This document shows, in pieces, positions 1-4,752 of a DNA stretch of 5,391 bases. The notes beneath the pieces were generated by a model. That model had not been told where the DNA came from. It made no database searches and worked only from the letters and a program-made list of their open reading frames with translations. The DNA comes from Collinsella sp. (GTDB taxonomy: Bacteria; Actinomycetota; Coriobacteriia; Coriobacteriales; Coriobacteriaceae): positions 1 to 5,391 of the forward strand of contig JAUMNV010000029.1 of the NCBI GenBank assembly GCA_031295725.1, written 5' to 3'. The position numbers and the translations under genes were made by a program. Each line of letters opens with the position of its first letter. Positions within the stretch are counted from its first letter, which is position 1.

Positions 1-264
1 GCCTACCGTGAGCTGTTGACGGCCGATCTTGAGGACAAGTCGATTTTTGCCGAGGTCGAGCGTGTTGGCGGAACGCCGATTGTCTCGGTTGGCTACCGCA
101 CGGTCGAGGCCGTTCGTGCCAATACCGAGCAGGCGGCCGAGTTGGGCATTGCTCCGCACGATCCGCTGCTCAACCTGCGTGCCAGCTTTACCGGTCCCAA
201 TGGTGAGCCGGTTCTGATGGGTAAGCAGTACTACGTGGGATCGCGCTACGTCATGGTGATGTAA
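1..264 (+). CDS. GntR/HutC-family transcriptional regulator, C-terminal UTRA domain (5' truncated by window)
   Basis: The frame is open from base 1 (A-Y-R-E-L-L...) to a TAA at 262-264, giving 87 residues; the start and the DNA-binding domain lie outside the window. The visible part is the end of a UTRA domain, the ligand-sensing half of HutC-type GntR regulators. It has the DxSIF segment, the 'GEPVLMGKQYYVGSRYV' ending and a final strand that aligns well with the end of the complete GntR protein at 2506-3261 (both carry DL-D-SIF, a G-P-LxG segment and GSRYV near the C-terminus). The two are therefore paralogues or at least the same subfamily. By family knowledge it is a cytoplasmic dimeric repressor or activator responding to a small, often phosphorylated, sugar-type effector. 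Its target cannot be seen. A TTG at 16-18 could be miscalled as a start, but that would leave a fragment without a DNA-binding domain. Confidence 0.85.
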   Translation, partial: AYRELLTADLEDKSIFAEVERVGGTPIVSVGYRTVEAVRANTEQAAELGIAPHDPLLNLRASFTGPNGEPVLMGKQYYVGSRYVMVM

Positions 265-292
265 GTTACGCGGTTTTACCAAACCGCGTAAC
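265..292 (+). terminator. Perfect 12-bp stem-loop immediately after the gntR-type stop codon; possible terminator or mRNA 3'-end hairpin
   Basis: GTTACGCGGTTT (265-276) is followed by a 4-base loop TACC and the exact reverse complement (281-292). It starts on the base after the TAA stop. There is no T-run downstream, so it is not a classical intrinsic terminator. It could still protect the mRNA 3' end, assist termination with a protein factor, or be an operator. Placement right after the stop makes a 3'-end role the most likely. Confidence 0.5.
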
Positions 293-332
293 GGCTCGAC
301 GCTACAAGCCCGCCAGAGCGGCAATCTGCAGA

Positions 333-400
333 ATGAGCGTGGAAAATCTCCCGTTTTTTGCTTGGTGACGGGCTTAAAGTGGGAGATTATCCACGCTCAT
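333..400. repeat. Inverted repeat with 20-bp arms, dispersed-palindrome-like
   Basis: The left arm (333-352, beginning ATGAGCGTGG) and right arm (381-400, ending CCACGCTCAT) are reverse complements over 20 bp with a single mismatch, separated by 28 bases. Inside, CCCGT (350-354) and ACGGG (368-372) can form an alternative smaller stem that competes with the inner end of the long one. There is no terminator-like T-run after either arm. It lies in the only non-coding gap between the truncated regulator and recQ. The form fits an intergenic REP-like or MITE-like palindrome, but no family can be named from the sequence alone. Confidence 0.75.
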
Positions 401-417
401 CCGGAAAGTGTCCAAAA

Positions 418-427
418 ATCCACGCTC
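418..427. repeat. Extra direct copy of the inverted-repeat arm motif (ATCCACGCTC)
   Basis: ATCCACGCTC at 389-398, inside the right arm of the preceding inverted repeat, recurs exactly at 418-427, a period of 29 bp. The left arm carries the complementary GAGCGTGGA at 335-343. Three copies of the motif within 95 bp suggest either a truncated second palindrome unit or repeated protein-binding sites. Confidence 0.55.
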
Positions 428-489
428 GTTCGCCTTGGATTACGTTGCCCGTGGCCGATGGCGGCGCGGCACCGGTCCGCGTGGCGGCG

Positions 490-495
490 TATAAT
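490..495 (+). promoter_or_regulatory. Candidate -10 box of the recQ promoter (TATAAT)
   Basis: A perfect TATAAT lies 31 bases upstream of the recQ ATG in otherwise very GC-rich sequence. Transcription would start near 502, leaving a leader of about 25 bases. No convincing TTGACA-like -35 is present at 16-18 bp spacing (the region around 467-473 is GC-rich), and there is no TG extension. The promoter is supported by the -10 and its position only. Confidence 0.5.
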
Positions 496-526
496 CGGCG
501 GCAGATGACTTGAACGTTAGGAAACC

Positions 527-2503
527 ATGACCGATAGCATGCAGCAGATGGCGCTCGACACGCTCGGCGCCTATTTTGGCTACACCTCGTTTCGCCCGGG
601 ACAGGACCGCATGGTCGATGCGATCCTTGCCGGTCGCGATGCGCTGGGCGTTATGCCCACGGGCGCCGGCAAGTCCATTTGCTACCAGGTGCCCGCGCTC
701 ATGCTGCCCGGCATCACCTTTGTGGTGAGTCCGCTGCTGTCGCTTATGGAGGACCAGACCCGTGCGTTGCTCGCGGCGGGTGCGCGACCCAGCTATCTCA
801 ACTCCAGCCTTACTCCGGCCCAGCAAAACACTGTGCTCAAGCGGGCGCGCGAAGGCCGCTACCAGCTTATGTACGTGGCGCCCGAGCGCTTGCTTGAGCC
901 GCGTTTTTTGGCCTTTGCGCAGGAAGCTGCGGCCGAAGGCGGCATCGGCGTGCCGCTCGTGGCCATTGACGAGGCCCACTGCGTGAGCCAATGGGGTCAG
1001 GATTTCCGCCCCGCCTACCTGCAGATTCGCGAGTTCATCGACTCACTGCCGCAGCGCCCCATCGTGGCGGCCTTTACCGCTACGGCAACCGAGCGCGTGC
1101 GCGCGGACATTCAGCAGATGCTCGGCCTGCAAAATCCCGCGACGGTGGTGACGGGCTTCGATCGCAAGAACCTCTACTTTGGCTGCGAGGAAATGGGCGA
1201 CAAGGCCAAGGCCGCGTGGGTGCGCGACTATGTGATCGCGCATTCGAGCGAGAGCGGCATCGTGTATTGCTCGACCCGCAAGACGGTCGATGCGCTGGCA
1301 GGCGAGCTTGCCGAGGCGCTGGGCCCCAGCGGCATTCGCGTTGGCCGCTACCATGCCGGCATGGGCAACGACGCCCGCCGCCAAAGCCAGCGTGCCTTTA
1401 TCGATGACGATATCCAGGTGATGGTTGCCACCAACGCCTTTGGCATGGGCATCGACAAGCCCAACGTGCGCTACGTGATCCACAACAACGTGCCCGAGAG
1501 CATCGAGGCCTACTACCAGGAGGCGGGTCGCGCCGGCCGCGACGGCGACCCGGCCAGCTGCCATTTGCTGTGGAACGGCAACGATTTTCGCATGCGCCGC
1601 TTTCTGATCGACCGTGGCGATGCTGCCGATGAGGCACTTGACGACGAGCAGCGCGCGTGGGCGCTCCAGAATCGATATCGTCTGCTCAGCCAGATGGAGG
1701 GCTACTGCAATACCACCGGCTGCCTGCGCGAATACATGCTGCGCTACTTTGGCGACGAGGCCGCGGCCGAGCATGCGGCAGCCGCCGCGGGCGGCACGGC
1801 AGACGACGCCGAGGGCTGCGGCAACTGCAGCAACTGCCTCACGCAGTTCGAGGTCGAGGACGTCACCGATATGGCCCGCGCCGCTGTGCGCTATGTGGCC
1901 ACGCGACCCATGCGCTTTGGCAAGTCGCTCATCGCCGACGTGCTTCATGGCGGCAACACCGAGCGCATTCGCCAGATGCATCTGGACGAGGATCGCGGCT
2001 ACGGTGAACTGTCGAGCGAATCGGTCGGGCGCATCAAGGACATCATCGGCCAGCTGTGCGGCCGCGGTTATCTGGCTACCTCGCAGGGGCAGTACCCGGT
2101 CGTGGGGCTGGGTCCGCGCGCCGGCGAGGTCGAGGACGAGGCGTTCGCCTTTACCGTCAAGCGTCGCGCGTCCAAGCGCAAGGCCTCGGCCCGCGCCCGC
2201 AGCGCGGTGGATCTGCTGCGCGAGGAAGCCGAGCTGGATCAGCGCCCGCGCGTGGGTGACGATGCCGAGCTGTTCGAGCGCCTGCGCGCCCTGCGCAAGG
2301 AGATTTCGACCGAGCTGGAGATGGCGCCGTACATGGTCTTCTCCGATAAGGCCCTGCGCGGTCTGTGCCGCCTGCGCCCTCAGACGCGCGACGAGCTTAT
2401 CCGGGTCAACGGCATTGGCGAGAAAAAAGCCGACGCCTTTGGCGAGCAGTTTATGGCGGCGATTGAAGAGTTTGAATCCGAGCATGCACGGGATGGAGCG
2501 TAA
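527..2503 (+). CDS. recQ: ATP-dependent DNA helicase RecQ
   Basis: A 658-residue superfamily 2 3'-5' DNA helicase of replication-fork repair and recombination, acting in the cytoplasm on the nucleoid. Visible motifs in order: FRPGQ (22-26, motif 0), MPTGAGKS (43-50, Walker A), DEAH (148-151), the aromatic-rich loop CVSQWGQDFRP (152-162), TATAT (184-188), GMGIDKPNVR (306-315) and QEAGRAGRDG (331-340, arginine fingers). A zinc-binding subdomain follows with C399 and CGNCSNC (C431, C434, C437), then an RQC winged helix at about 442-530 and an HRDC domain at about 573-650 ending in the VNGIGEKKADAFG helix-hairpin. Length is a little above the family's usual 590-620. The extra residues lie in an Ala-rich insertion (about 410-429) between the zinc ligands and a basic linker before HRDC. 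The ATG at 527 is the earliest possible start, since an in-frame TAG sits at 518-520; AGGA at 519-522 is a weak, close Shine-Dalgarno. The regulator gene follows after 2 bases. Confidence 0.97.
   Translation: MTDSMQQMALDTLGAYFGYTSFRPGQDRMVDAILAGRDALGVMPTGAGKSICYQVPALMLPGITFVVSPLLSLMEDQTRALLAAGARPSYLNSSLTPAQQNTVLKRAREGRYQLMYVAPERLLEPRFLAFAQEAAAEGGIGVPLVAIDEAHCVSQWGQDFRPAYLQIREFIDSLPQRPIVAAFTATATERVRADIQQMLGLQNPATVVTGFDRKNLYFGCEEMGDKAKAAWVRDYVIAHSSESGIVYCSTRKTVDALAGELAEALGPSGIRVGRYHAGMGNDARRQSQRAFIDDDIQVMVATNAFGMGIDKPNVRYVIHNNVPESIEAYYQEAGRAGRDGDPASCHLLWNGNDFRMRRFLIDRGDAADEALDDEQRAWALQNRYRLLSQMEGYCNTTGCLREYMLRYFGDEAAAEHAAAAAGGTADDAEGCGNCSNCLTQFEVEDVTDMARAAVRYVATRPMRFGKSLIADVLHGGNTERIRQMHLDEDRGYGELSSESVGRIKDIIGQLCGRGYLATSQGQYPVVGLGPRAGEVEDEAFAFTVKRRASKRKASARARSAVDLLREEAELDQRPRVGDDAELFERLRALRKEISTELEMAPYMVFSDKALRGLCRLRPQTRDELIRVNGIGEKKADAFGEQFMAAIEEFESEHARDGA
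2495..2498 (+). promoter_or_regulatory. Ribosome binding site of the downstream gntR gene, embedded in recQ
   Basis: GGAG lies in the last codons of recQ, 7 bases before the ATG at 2506. With recQ ending at 2503, ribosomes terminating on recQ are next to the new start, which indicates translational coupling. It supports the ATG at 2506 as the start. Confidence 0.6.
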
Positions 2504-2505
2504 CG

Positions 2506-3261
2506 ATGGTAGCCGATAGCAAGACCGACCGTACTGACGTGTCCGCCGTGCCGCTGTACCAGCAGGTTATGGACGATCTAAAGGGCGAGATCGCGCGTGG
2601 CGTGTACGCATTCGGCTCGCGCATTCCTTCCGAGATGGAGCTCGCGAAGTCTTATGGCGTGGGGCGCGTCACCGTGCGCCGCGCCGTCGAGGAACTGTCG
2701 CGCGCGGGGTATCTCAGCCGCCAGCAGGGGAGGGGCACGTTTGTGTGTGCGCCCAAGCTCAAACGCAAGATTGTCCAGAAGGGTGACGTTCAGAGCTTTA
2801 CCGAGGGTTGTACTGCCAACGACATGGTGGCCGGAGCACGCCTGGTGTCGCGTACGGTGGTTGCGGCGACGCGCGAGGACGCGGCGTTTTTTGGGGTGGA
2901 ACCCGGCTGCGAGCTCATCGTTGTCGAGCGCGTGCGCACGGCAGACGGCGTGCCCGTCATGCTCGAGAACAACGCCTTTGTGCTGGCCGACCATCCCTAT
3001 CTGCAGACGCTTGCCGACAAGGACCTCACGGACAATTCCATCTTTGCGCTCGTTGCCGAGCATTCGGGCCGCGCGCCGCTCAAGTCCGACCCCTGTACGG
3101 TGGAGATTGCGCTTGCCGATGCTCAGGTGGCCCCGCTGCTGGAGGTGCCGGTCGGCGAGCCGCTCTTCTATATGGAGGCGTACTTTACCGATGGGGACGG
3201 GCGGCCCTTGCTGCTCGGACGCCAAAAGATTGTGGGCTCGCGCTACGTGTTCGACATCTAA
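2506..3261 (+). CDS. GntR/HutC-family transcriptional regulator (wHTH + UTRA)
   Basis: A 251-residue regulator of the usual HutC-subfamily size. An N-terminal GntR winged helix-turn-helix spans about 16-80: PLYQQVMDDLKGEI, then IPSEMELAKSYGVGRVTVRRA (the recognition helix) and a wing ending GRGTFV. After a basic linker (83-92), a UTRA effector-binding domain runs from about 98 to 247, with the family's ERVR segment, EN at 154-155, and the closing LLGRQKIVGSRYVF. UTRA domains usually bind phosphosugars or similar metabolites and release the dimer from its operator. The gene starts 2 bases after recQ and no terminator separates them, so it is probably transcribed from the recQ promoter and possibly others. 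Just downstream are repeated operator-like sites and an SIS-family gene, the likely target (inference). No intrinsic terminator follows, so readthrough into the SIS gene is possible. It resembles the truncated regulator at the left edge of the window. Confidence 0.93.
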   Translation: MVADSKTDRTDVSAVPLYQQVMDDLKGEIARGVYAFGSRIPSEMELAKSYGVGRVTVRRAVEELSRAGYLSRQQGRGTFVCAPKLKRKIVQKGDVQSFTEGCTANDMVAGARLVSRTVVAATREDAAFFGVEPGCELIVVERVRTADGVPVMLENNAFVLADHPYLQTLADKDLTDNSIFALVAEHSGRAPLKSDPCTVEIALADAQVAPLLEVPVGEPLFYMEAYFTDGDGRPLLLGRQKIVGSRYVFDI

Positions 3262-3270
3262 CGTCCATAG

Positions 3271-3287
3271 ATAGAACAACATAGAAC
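3271..3287 (+). promoter_or_regulatory. Operator-like repeat, copy 1 (ATAGAACAACATAGAAC)
   Basis: A 17-bp sequence built of two ATAGAAC heptamers in direct orientation with a 10-bp period, about one helical turn. It recurs with one change at 3333-3349, 62 bp downstream or roughly six helical turns, so both copies would face the same side of the DNA. It lies 10 bp after the regulator's stop codon and upstream of the SIS promoter. By position it is a candidate binding site for the adjacent GntR protein. Confidence 0.6.
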
Positions 3288-3294
3288 AAGTTTG

Positions 3295-3309
3295 GTGAAA
3301 TGACTTCAC
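3295..3309. promoter_or_regulatory. GTGAA-N5-TTCAC palindrome overlapping the presumed -35
   Basis: Perfect 5-bp inverted half-sites GTGAA (3295-3299) and TTCAC (3305-3309) are separated by 5 bases. The size and symmetry suit a dimeric regulator, and the right half coincides with the best -35 candidate. It could be the GntR operator proper or a site for another factor; the spacing does not match a classical CRP site. Confidence 0.4.
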
Positions 3310-3333
3310 GGGCGTCGTCGTGCGTGCTATAAA
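3305..3333 (+). promoter_or_regulatory. Candidate promoter of the SIS gene (extended -10)
   Basis: TATAAA at 3328-3333 is preceded by TG-C (3325-3327), an extended -10. A weak -35, TTCACG (3305-3310), lies 17 bp upstream. The predicted start is near 3340, inside the second operator-like repeat, giving a leader of about 65 bases. CTATAAATAG (3327-3336) over the -10 is itself an inverted CTAT/ATAG pair. A repressor on either repeat or on the palindrome would block this promoter. Confidence 0.55.
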
Positions 3334-3349
3334 TAGGACAACATAGAAC
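3333..3349 (+). promoter_or_regulatory. Operator-like repeat, copy 2 (ATAGGACAACATAGAAC)
   Basis: It matches the copy at 3271-3287 in 16 of 17 positions (G for A at the fifth base). It overlaps the end of the -10 and the predicted transcription start, the classical place for a repressor site. Confidence 0.6.
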
Positions 3350-3378
3350 GACCGCAGGTACGAGCTGTCGTCGTTCTA
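3344..3378 (+). promoter_or_regulatory. Leader inverted repeat / 5'-UTR stem-loop of the SIS gene
   Basis: TAGAACGAC (3344-3352) and GTCGTTCTA (3370-3378) are perfect 9-bp complements with a 17-base loop. The left arm reuses the TAGAAC of the second operator-like repeat, so the right arm supplies an inverted TAGAAC half-site. It could act as DNA, as a further operator half-site, or as RNA, a 5' stem-loop ending 12 bases before the Shine-Dalgarno. No known riboswitch is recognised. Confidence 0.5.
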
Positions 3379-3390
3379 AACCACTACACA

Positions 3391-3397
3391 AGGAGGG
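3391..3397 (+). promoter_or_regulatory. Strong Shine-Dalgarno of the SIS gene (AGGAGGG)
   Basis: AGGAGGG lies 8 bases before the ATG at 3406. It is by far the best ribosome binding site in the window and fixes the start of the SIS gene; it suggests high expression when the promoter is open. Confidence 0.8.
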
Positions 3398-3405
3398 GCA
3401 TCACC

Positions 3406-4374
3406 ATGAACGCACACGATCTGATTCAGGAAATTATCGAGCGCAAGGGCAAGATTGAGAACGTCTTTTGGATCGCCTGCGGCGGTTCGATGATCGACCT
3501 GATGCCGGCCAACGAGCTGCTCAAGCGCGAGGCCACCACGTTTACCTCGACGGTCTACACGGCACGCGAGTTTTGCCTGATGGTCCCCAAGAGCCTAGGG
3601 CCGAAGTCGCTCGTCATCGCCTGCAGCCACAGCGGCAACACGCAGGAGGTCGTTGACGGCTGCGAGATGGCGCTGGCAGCCGGCGCCGAGGTCGTCGCCA
3701 TGACCGACTGCGAGGGCTCCAAGATCGACAACGGCAAGTGGACCACCTGGGTCTACCCCTGGGGCGAGGGCGTGTCGCAGTCCGAGGTCCCGCAGGGTAT
3801 CGGCGCTCTGATGGCTGCCGAGCTGCTCGACCAGCAGGAGGGCTACGAGGCGCTCGCTGACATGTACGCTGGCATTAAGCAGATGGATGCGCTGCTGCCC
3901 GCTGCCCGTGAGAAGGTCAACGCCGAGCTAGGCGATCGCTTTGCCGAGCTCTGCCAGCAGCACAAGTTCTTCTATATCCTGGGTTCCGGCCCCAACTTTA
4001 GCCAGACCTACGCCATGGCGATCTGCTCGCTCATGGAGATGCAGTGGCAGCACTGCTGCTATATCCACTCCGGCGAGTATTTCCACGGCCCGTTTGAGGC
4101 CACCGAGCCCGGCGTGTTCTACTTTGTGCAGCTCGGATCGGGCGAGTGCCGCCCCATGGAGGAGCGCGCGCTTGCGTTCCTCAACACGCATACCGATACG
4201 GTCATGGTGCTCGACGCGCTCGAGTACGGCGTGGGCGACGTGCCTGCCAGCGTGCGTTCGTACCTGGAACCGATCTTCTTCTACAACATGAGCTGCGAGC
4301 TGCGCGCCGCCCGCGGCAAGGTGTTCGACCACAGCCCCGAGGTTCGTCGCTACATGGGTATCGAGCAGTACTAG
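3406..4374 (+). CDS. SIS-domain sugar isomerase/deglycase, FrlB/FraB-like (fructoselysine-6-phosphate-type deglycase)
   Basis: A 322-residue cytoplasmic protein with two SIS phosphosugar-binding domains. SIS1 (about 18-145) has ACGGS at 24-28 and SHSGNT at 74-79; SIS2 (about 185-300) has ILGSGPN at 191-197. The second half follows E. coli FrlB as I recall it: LMEMQWQH (209-216), SGEYFHGPFE (222-231), an EPGV segment, an ERA helix with T-D-V-x-V-D, and a C-terminal ERRY/VRRY-type ending. E211 and H227 sit 16 residues apart, matching the catalytic Glu and His reported for FraB. FrlB/FraB cleave 6-phosphorylated Amadori products such as fructoselysine-6-P to glucose-6-P plus the free amino acid. 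Substrate choice cannot be read from the sequence, and a GlmS-like or AgaS-like aldose/ketose isomerase role remains possible; the protein lacks the glutaminase domain of GlmS. The gene has its own regulated promoter and terminator and stands alone, without the kinase or transporter usual in frl/fra operons. Confidence 0.85.
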   Translation: MNAHDLIQEIIERKGKIENVFWIACGGSMIDLMPANELLKREATTFTSTVYTAREFCLMVPKSLGPKSLVIACSHSGNTQEVVDGCEMALAAGAEVVAMTDCEGSKIDNGKWTTWVYPWGEGVSQSEVPQGIGALMAAELLDQQEGYEALADMYAGIKQMDALLPAAREKVNAELGDRFAELCQQHKFFYILGSGPNFSQTYAMAICSLMEMQWQHCCYIHSGEYFHGPFEATEPGVFYFVQLGSGECRPMEERALAFLNTHTDTVMVLDALEYGVGDVPASVRSYLEPIFFYNMSCELRAARGKVFDHSPEVRRYMGIEQY

Positions 4375-4396
4375 GTACCGGGAATTATCTTTTTTG

Positions 4397-4428
4397 ACGG
4401 GGTCTGCGCTGCGCGCGGGCCCCGTTTT
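4397..4428 (+). terminator. Intrinsic terminator of the SIS gene
   Basis: ACGGGGTC (4397-4404) pairs with GGCCCCGT (4418-4425), eight pairs including one G-U. The GC-rich loop can pair further, and TTTT (4425-4428) follows. It begins 23 bases after the SIS stop codon. The T-run before the stem (4390-4395) is on the wrong side for termination in the opposite direction. Confidence 0.8.
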
Positions 4429-4456
4429 GCGTTGTGGCGGCCGGATTCGTGTCTGC

Positions 4457-4651
4457 GCGAAAATGAAGGTGAATACTTTTCCGCGAAGTGAACGACCTAT
4501 TTTGGACCCCCGAAGCATCCACACTTTTTGACGCCAGAACTGCAGGAAAAACTCGGTGAAACCGCAGGAAACAGCGCCTGAAAAATGTCGATGCTTCGGG
4601 GGTCCGATTTTGCTCGTTCACATCGCGGAAAAGTATTCACCTTCGATTCGC
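4457..4651. repeat. Long inverted-repeat (hairpin) element, about 195 bp, between convergent genes
   Basis: The core arms 4465-4529 and 4581-4644 are reverse complements at about 57 of 65 positions. There is a perfect 22-bp outer block (starting GAAGGTGAATAC), an 8-bp block, an 8-base divergent internal loop (4495-4502 against 4609-4616), then a perfect 16-bp block GGACCCCCGAAGCATC (and its complement), ending in A/T-rich TTTTT/AAAAA next to a 51-base loop. Pairing resumes outside the core through GCGAA (4457-4461) and TTCGC (4647-4651). The loop contains GCAGGAAA twice (4542-4549, 4564-4571). No protein of substance is encoded. It could be a MITE-like mobile element, a dispersed palindromic repeat or a structured RNA. 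I see no clear target-site duplication. Confidence 0.85.
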
Positions 4652-4668
4652 AAACGTGTTGCATGAGC

Positions 4669-4711
4669 AAAAAAGCGGGCCGCGCCGGTACTATTCCGGT
4701 GCGGCCTGCTT
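4669..4711 (-). terminator. Intrinsic terminator of the lactate dehydrogenase gene
   Basis: Reading the - strand, a 16-bp stem (4711-4696 with 4688-4673) closes a 7-base loop and runs into six T residues (4674-4669). Two positions (4677/4707 and 4684/4700) are A-C mismatches on the - strand transcript. It begins about 42 bases after the dehydrogenase stop codon. On the + strand there is no T-run, so it serves the - strand gene. Confidence 0.8.
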
Positions 4712-4752
4712 AGTATCGCGCTTAGATTTGCAAGGTTGCGGCAGCCAGCGGC

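Larger units (their letters stand above)
4375..4752. other. Gene-free convergent intergenic region (378 bp)
   Basis: Between the stop codons of the convergent SIS and dehydrogenase genes there is no supported gene. The space holds the SIS terminator, the long inverted-repeat element, and the dehydrogenase terminator, with only short unassigned stretches (about 4429-4456, 4652-4668 and 4712-4752). The open frame across the hairpin on the - strand (4385-4621) looks like a by-product of the repeat. Confidence 0.8.

Noticed and set aside
333..400. Reading the 20-bp-arm inverted repeat as the intrinsic terminator of the upstream regulator.
   Set aside because: No T-run follows either arm; the only T-run (354-359) is inside the loop.
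333..427. A CRISPR array, because of the 29-bp period between ATCCACGCTC copies.
   Set aside because: Only two direct copies of 10 bp with no true spacer-repeat pattern; the third is inverted. No cas gene is present.
679..684. Possible loss of function in RecQ from Gln instead of His in the aromatic-rich loop (GQDFRP, residues 157-162).
   Set aside because: The Gln form is, to my knowledge, common in RecQ proteins outside the E. coli group, so it is not evidence of an inactive enzyme. The other helicase motifs are intact.
440..991. A 183-codon - strand frame over the recQ start.
   Set aside because: It covers the conserved helicase N-terminus, has no recognised domain and no convincing ribosome binding site.
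1043..2485. A 480-codon open frame on the - strand, opposite recQ.
   Set aside because: It is entirely antisense to a gene with complete, unambiguous RecQ motifs. Its Ala/Arg/His/Leu-rich composition is typical of the mirror frame of GC-rich genes and shows no recognisable domain.
1614..2519. A 301-codon open frame on the + strand in another phase of recQ.
   Set aside because: The product is Arg/Ala/Ser/Cys-rich with no motif; it is a phase shadow of the helicase.
3295..3309. A classical CRP site for catabolite control.
   Set aside because: The GTGA and TCAC halves are separated by 7 bases, not 6, and the outer T/A pairs are missing.
4385..4621. A 78-codon - strand frame across the long hairpin.
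   Set aside because: It is made largely of the left arm and loop of the inverted repeat, runs into the SIS terminator and has no recognisable domain. The two arms give similar peptide bits (PEAS and VDASG) only because they are complements.
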